From Oscillospiraceae bacterium (GTDB taxonomy: Bacteria; Bacillota_A; Clostridia; Oscillospirales; Oscillospiraceae), in the NCBI GenBank assembly GCA_017411665.1, contig JAFQPT010000252.1:1-7005 (forward strand): 7,005 bases of DNA. Direction: 5' to 3'. The translations under genes and the position numbers were made by a program. Shown here piece by piece: positions 5,363 through 7,005 of the stretch (position 1 is its first letter; each line of letters begins with the position of its first letter). The notes under the pieces were generated by a model. The model did not search any database, was not told the DNA's origin, and saw only the letters and a program-made list of their open reading frames with translations.

Positions 5363-6050
5363 ATTTCAGTCTCGCGCAGAAGAAGCCTTCTTCATTATAA
5401 TAGAAGTCTGTTGCTTCCGCGGCGGGGCTCTCCCGCAGCGCCTTTGCGATACGGGCCTCCAGTGCCAGAGTCTGCTGCAGGGTCAGCTGGCCGTTGCCGA
5501 TGACAGCCTTGTAGGGCTCGGTGGAGTCGAAATCGTGTCTCAAGTCTGGCAGGTGTCCGCTTTTGGGCATGAAGTGCACGATCAGCGCGGTCTCCCAGAA
5601 CTCGAACCACAGGTGATCCAGCTCCCGTTCCTCCAGCTGCTTGAGCAGCATACAGATGGGAGAGGAGGGGGTGAACAGTCGGATGAGCTTGCCCGACAGC
5701 AGACGCACCAGCTTCTCGAATTCAGCGCAGTCGGGAGTGGGGCGCATGGGGCCGAAGGTAGTGATGGCGAAGCCGCGGTCCTCCTCCATGGCGCACAGGT
5801 AATTGTAGGGTGCGGCGGGGATGCTCACCTGCTGCAGCACTTTGCCGTCTGCGGTGCGCAGGGTCACGGTGTGGGAAAGGCCCGTCAGTTCGATGCGCTG
5901 GCTGGCGATGCCGCCGTAGAGACGGTAGATTTTGCGGACGGGCTGTCCGTCCAGCAGCAGCTCGAATGCCATGGGCAGGTCGAATCGGCGCTGCTCGGTG
6001 GGATGGATGTGGATATAGACACAGCGTTCAGCCGGAGAAATGCGTTTCAT
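5361..6050 (-). CDS. Conserved-looking hypothetical protein, 229 residues
   Basis: I do not recognise this family. The frame is real: it has a promoter and a ribosome binding site, and its stop codon abuts the tRNA terminator. The ATG at 6050 is chosen because GAGGT (6062-6058) lies 7 bases upstream and two earlier in-frame ATGs fall at or before the predicted transcription start. There is no signal peptide or membrane helix, so it is probably cytosolic. Residues about 10-80 have alternating beta-type stretches (YIHIHP, FELLLDG, IYRLYGG, HTVTLRTADGK). Residues 108-145 look helical (EFEKLVRLLSGKLIRLF and MLLKQLEERELDHL), followed by WFEFWETALIVHFMPKSGHLPDL (148-170) and a helical, charged C-terminal part (about 188-207). 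No catalytic motif is evident. Confidence 0.72.
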   Translation of the reverse strand: MKRISPAERCVYIHIHPTEQRRFDLPMAFELLLDGQPVRKIYRLYGGIASQRIELTGLSHTVTLRTADGKVLQQVSIPAAPYNYLCAMEEDRGFAITTFGPMRPTPDCAEFEKLVRLLSGKLIRLFTPSSPICMLLKQLEERELDHLWFEFWETALIVHFMPKSGHLPDLRHDFDSTEPYKAVIGNGQLTLQQTLALEARIAKALRESPAAEATDFYYNEEGFFCARLK

Positions 6051-6082
6051 ATCGGATACCTCGCAAATGGTAGAATGCATAT

Positions 6083-6111
6083 AGTATACCATTTTTGTCC
6101 GCGCAATACAA
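6083..6111 (-). promoter_or_regulatory. Promoter of the 229-residue hypothetical gene
   Basis: On the minus strand TTGTAT (6111-6106) and TATACT (6088-6083) are separated by 17 bases, with TGG directly before the -10 box. Transcription would start near 6076, leaving about 26 bases before the ATG at 6050. This rules out the upstream ATG codons at 6092 and 6080 as starts. Confidence 0.7.
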
Positions 6112-6143
6112 TGTGAAGCCGCAGCGGAAGGACGTCATGTGCG

Positions 6144-6164
6144 GTCTGTTTTTGCTGAACAGAC
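6144..6164. promoter_or_regulatory. Inverted repeat in the divergent intergenic region
   Basis: GTCTGTT (6144-6150) and AACAGAC (6158-6164) form a perfect 7-base dyad with a 7-base spacer. It lies between the two divergent promoters, 33 bases upstream of the minus-strand -35 box and about 57 upstream of the pepT -35 box. No T run follows it on either strand, so it is not a typical terminator. It could be an operator for a regulator, but a chance dyad cannot be excluded. Confidence 0.3.
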
Positions 6165-6220
6165 GGTAAAAATAGCAATTCTGCCAAGGAATTCACAGGA
6201 CACTTTGTTGGTTTTACTCA

Positions 6221-6249
6221 TTGCCCTGCGAAAGTAACTCTGCTATAAT
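6221..6249 (+). promoter_or_regulatory. Promoter of the peptidase T gene
   Basis: TTGCCC (6221-6226) and a perfect TATAAT (6244-6249) are spaced by 17 bases, with TGC directly before the -10 box (extended -10). The predicted start near 6256 leaves a leader of about 40 bases, too short for a known riboswitch. Confidence 0.75.
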
Positions 6250-6296
6250 GTTCACATTCGACATACATCTGCATTTTTCGCAGAGAAAGGAATTAC

Positions 6297-7005
6297 ATGA
6301 ACGCACTGGAACGATTCTTACGTTACGCTGTCATCCACACTGCCAGCGACCGTTTTATAAATGATGTAACGCCTTCCACCGAATGTCAGCATGAGCTGGC
6401 AAAGCTGCTGGAAGAGGAAATGAAGGAAATGGGTCTGGAAAACGTGACCCGCACCGAACACGCATATATTTACGGCTTCCTGCCTGCCACCCCCGGCTAT
6501 GAAGACCGCAAGTGTCTGGGCTTCAATGCGCATATCGACATTGTTGCCGACCTGGGCATCGGCGAGGTGAAGCCTCAGATGATTGAAAACTATGACGGCA
6601 AGGGCATTAAGCTGGGCGACAGCGGCCGCGTCCTGCTGCCCGAGCACTTCCCCCATCTGAACAAGTGCATCGGCAAGACCATCGTCACCACCGACGGCAC
6701 CACCGTTTTGGGTGCAGACGATAAGGCAGGCATCGCATCCATTCTCACCATGGCGGACAGACTGATGAAGGAAAATATCCCCCACGGCCGTATTGCCATC
6801 TGCTTCTCTCCCGACGAAGAAATCGGACACGGCGCAGAGTATCTGGATCTGGACTTCTTCGGCGCGGACTACGGCTTCACCGTAGACGGCTGCGGCCCCG
6901 AGGACATCGAAGCGGAAACCTTCAACGCAGCCCGTGCAACCATCAAGTTCAACGGCGTATCCGTTCACCCCGGCAACGCAAAGGACACCATGATCAATGC
7001 GGCAC
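6297..7005 (+). CDS. pepT: Peptidase T (tripeptide aminopeptidase), 5' part only
   Basis: This is a zinc peptidase of the M20 family that removes the N-terminal residue from tripeptides in the cytosol. The window cuts the gene after 236 codons; E. coli PepT is about 408 residues, so the lid-domain end and the last metal ligand lie outside. Visible landmarks match PepT in order: ERFLRY near the start, PSTE (26-29), AHID with His79 and Asp81, IENYDGKGIKLG (96-107), LGADDKAG with Asp141, IPHG (161-164), PDEEIG with Glu174 and Glu175, FTVDG with Asp197, and VHPG (223-226). The metal and catalytic positions seen so far are all present. One deviation is HIDIVAD where E. coli PepT has HVDTSPD. The ATG follows AAAGGA (6286-6291) by 5 bases. 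It probably supplies amino acids from imported or recycled peptides. Confidence 0.93.
   Translation, partial: MNALERFLRYAVIHTASDRFINDVTPSTECQHELAKLLEEEMKEMGLENVTRTEHAYIYGFLPATPGYEDRKCLGFNAHIDIVADLGIGEVKPQMIENYDGKGIKLGDSGRVLLPEHFPHLNKCIGKTIVTTDGTTVLGADDKAGIASILTMADRLMKENIPHGRIAICFSPDEEIGHGAEYLDLDFFGADYGFTVDGCGPEDIEAETFNAARATIKFNGVSVHPGNAKDTMINAA

Noticed and set aside
5319..6116. Plus-strand 265-codon open frame opposite the 229-residue hypothetical gene
   Set aside because: It starts in the tRNA 3' end and runs through the terminator. The minus frame has a promoter and ribosome binding site, while this frame has neither.

Overview
The window reads as chromosomal DNA from a Gram-positive anaerobe of the Clostridia, probably an Oscillospirales/Ruminococcaceae-type gut bacterium. 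This is inferred from the GC-rich coding sequence, strong AGGAGG-like ribosome binding sites, sigma-A type promoters, Rho-independent terminators, and protein types common in that group (a membrane-anchored transglutaminase-like protein, an OppA-like binding protein, a PepT-type tripeptidase). No marker fixes the genus.

Layout, left to right. Bases 1-194 hold no gene I can support. A well-formed promoter (195-223) drives proC (260-1054, pyrroline-5-carboxylate reductase). After a 33-base gap comes an orphan family-5 oligopeptide-binding protein (1088-2656), probably in the same operon. A terminator at 2657-2688 appears to work in both directions. It closes this operon and also the convergent gene 2687-3871 (minus), a membrane-anchored transglutaminase-like protein with its own promoter at 3904-3932.

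The middle of the window (3953-4570) is the most unusual part. A compact, AT-richer gene for a 98-residue GIY-YIG nuclease (4111-4407, minus) is fitted tightly between two 142-base direct repeats that match at 139 positions. Each repeat is an imperfect palindrome with a small central hairpin. This looks like a small mobile or REP-like element with its own candidate nuclease. To its right is a DUF1643 gene (4579-5193, minus). Its leader overlaps the divergent promoter of a single tRNA-Arg(CCU) gene (5248-5324), which has a consensus promoter and its own terminator.

The right part holds an unrecognised 229-residue cytosolic protein (5361-6050, minus). A 246-base divergent intergenic region with one promoter facing each way separates it from the 5' part of a PepT-type peptidase T (6297 to the window end, plus).

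The genes share a loose theme of peptide and amino-acid use (proline synthesis, peptide binding, tripeptide cleavage) but do not form one pathway. The GIY-YIG/repeat unit looks like an insertion into otherwise ordinary housekeeping sequence.
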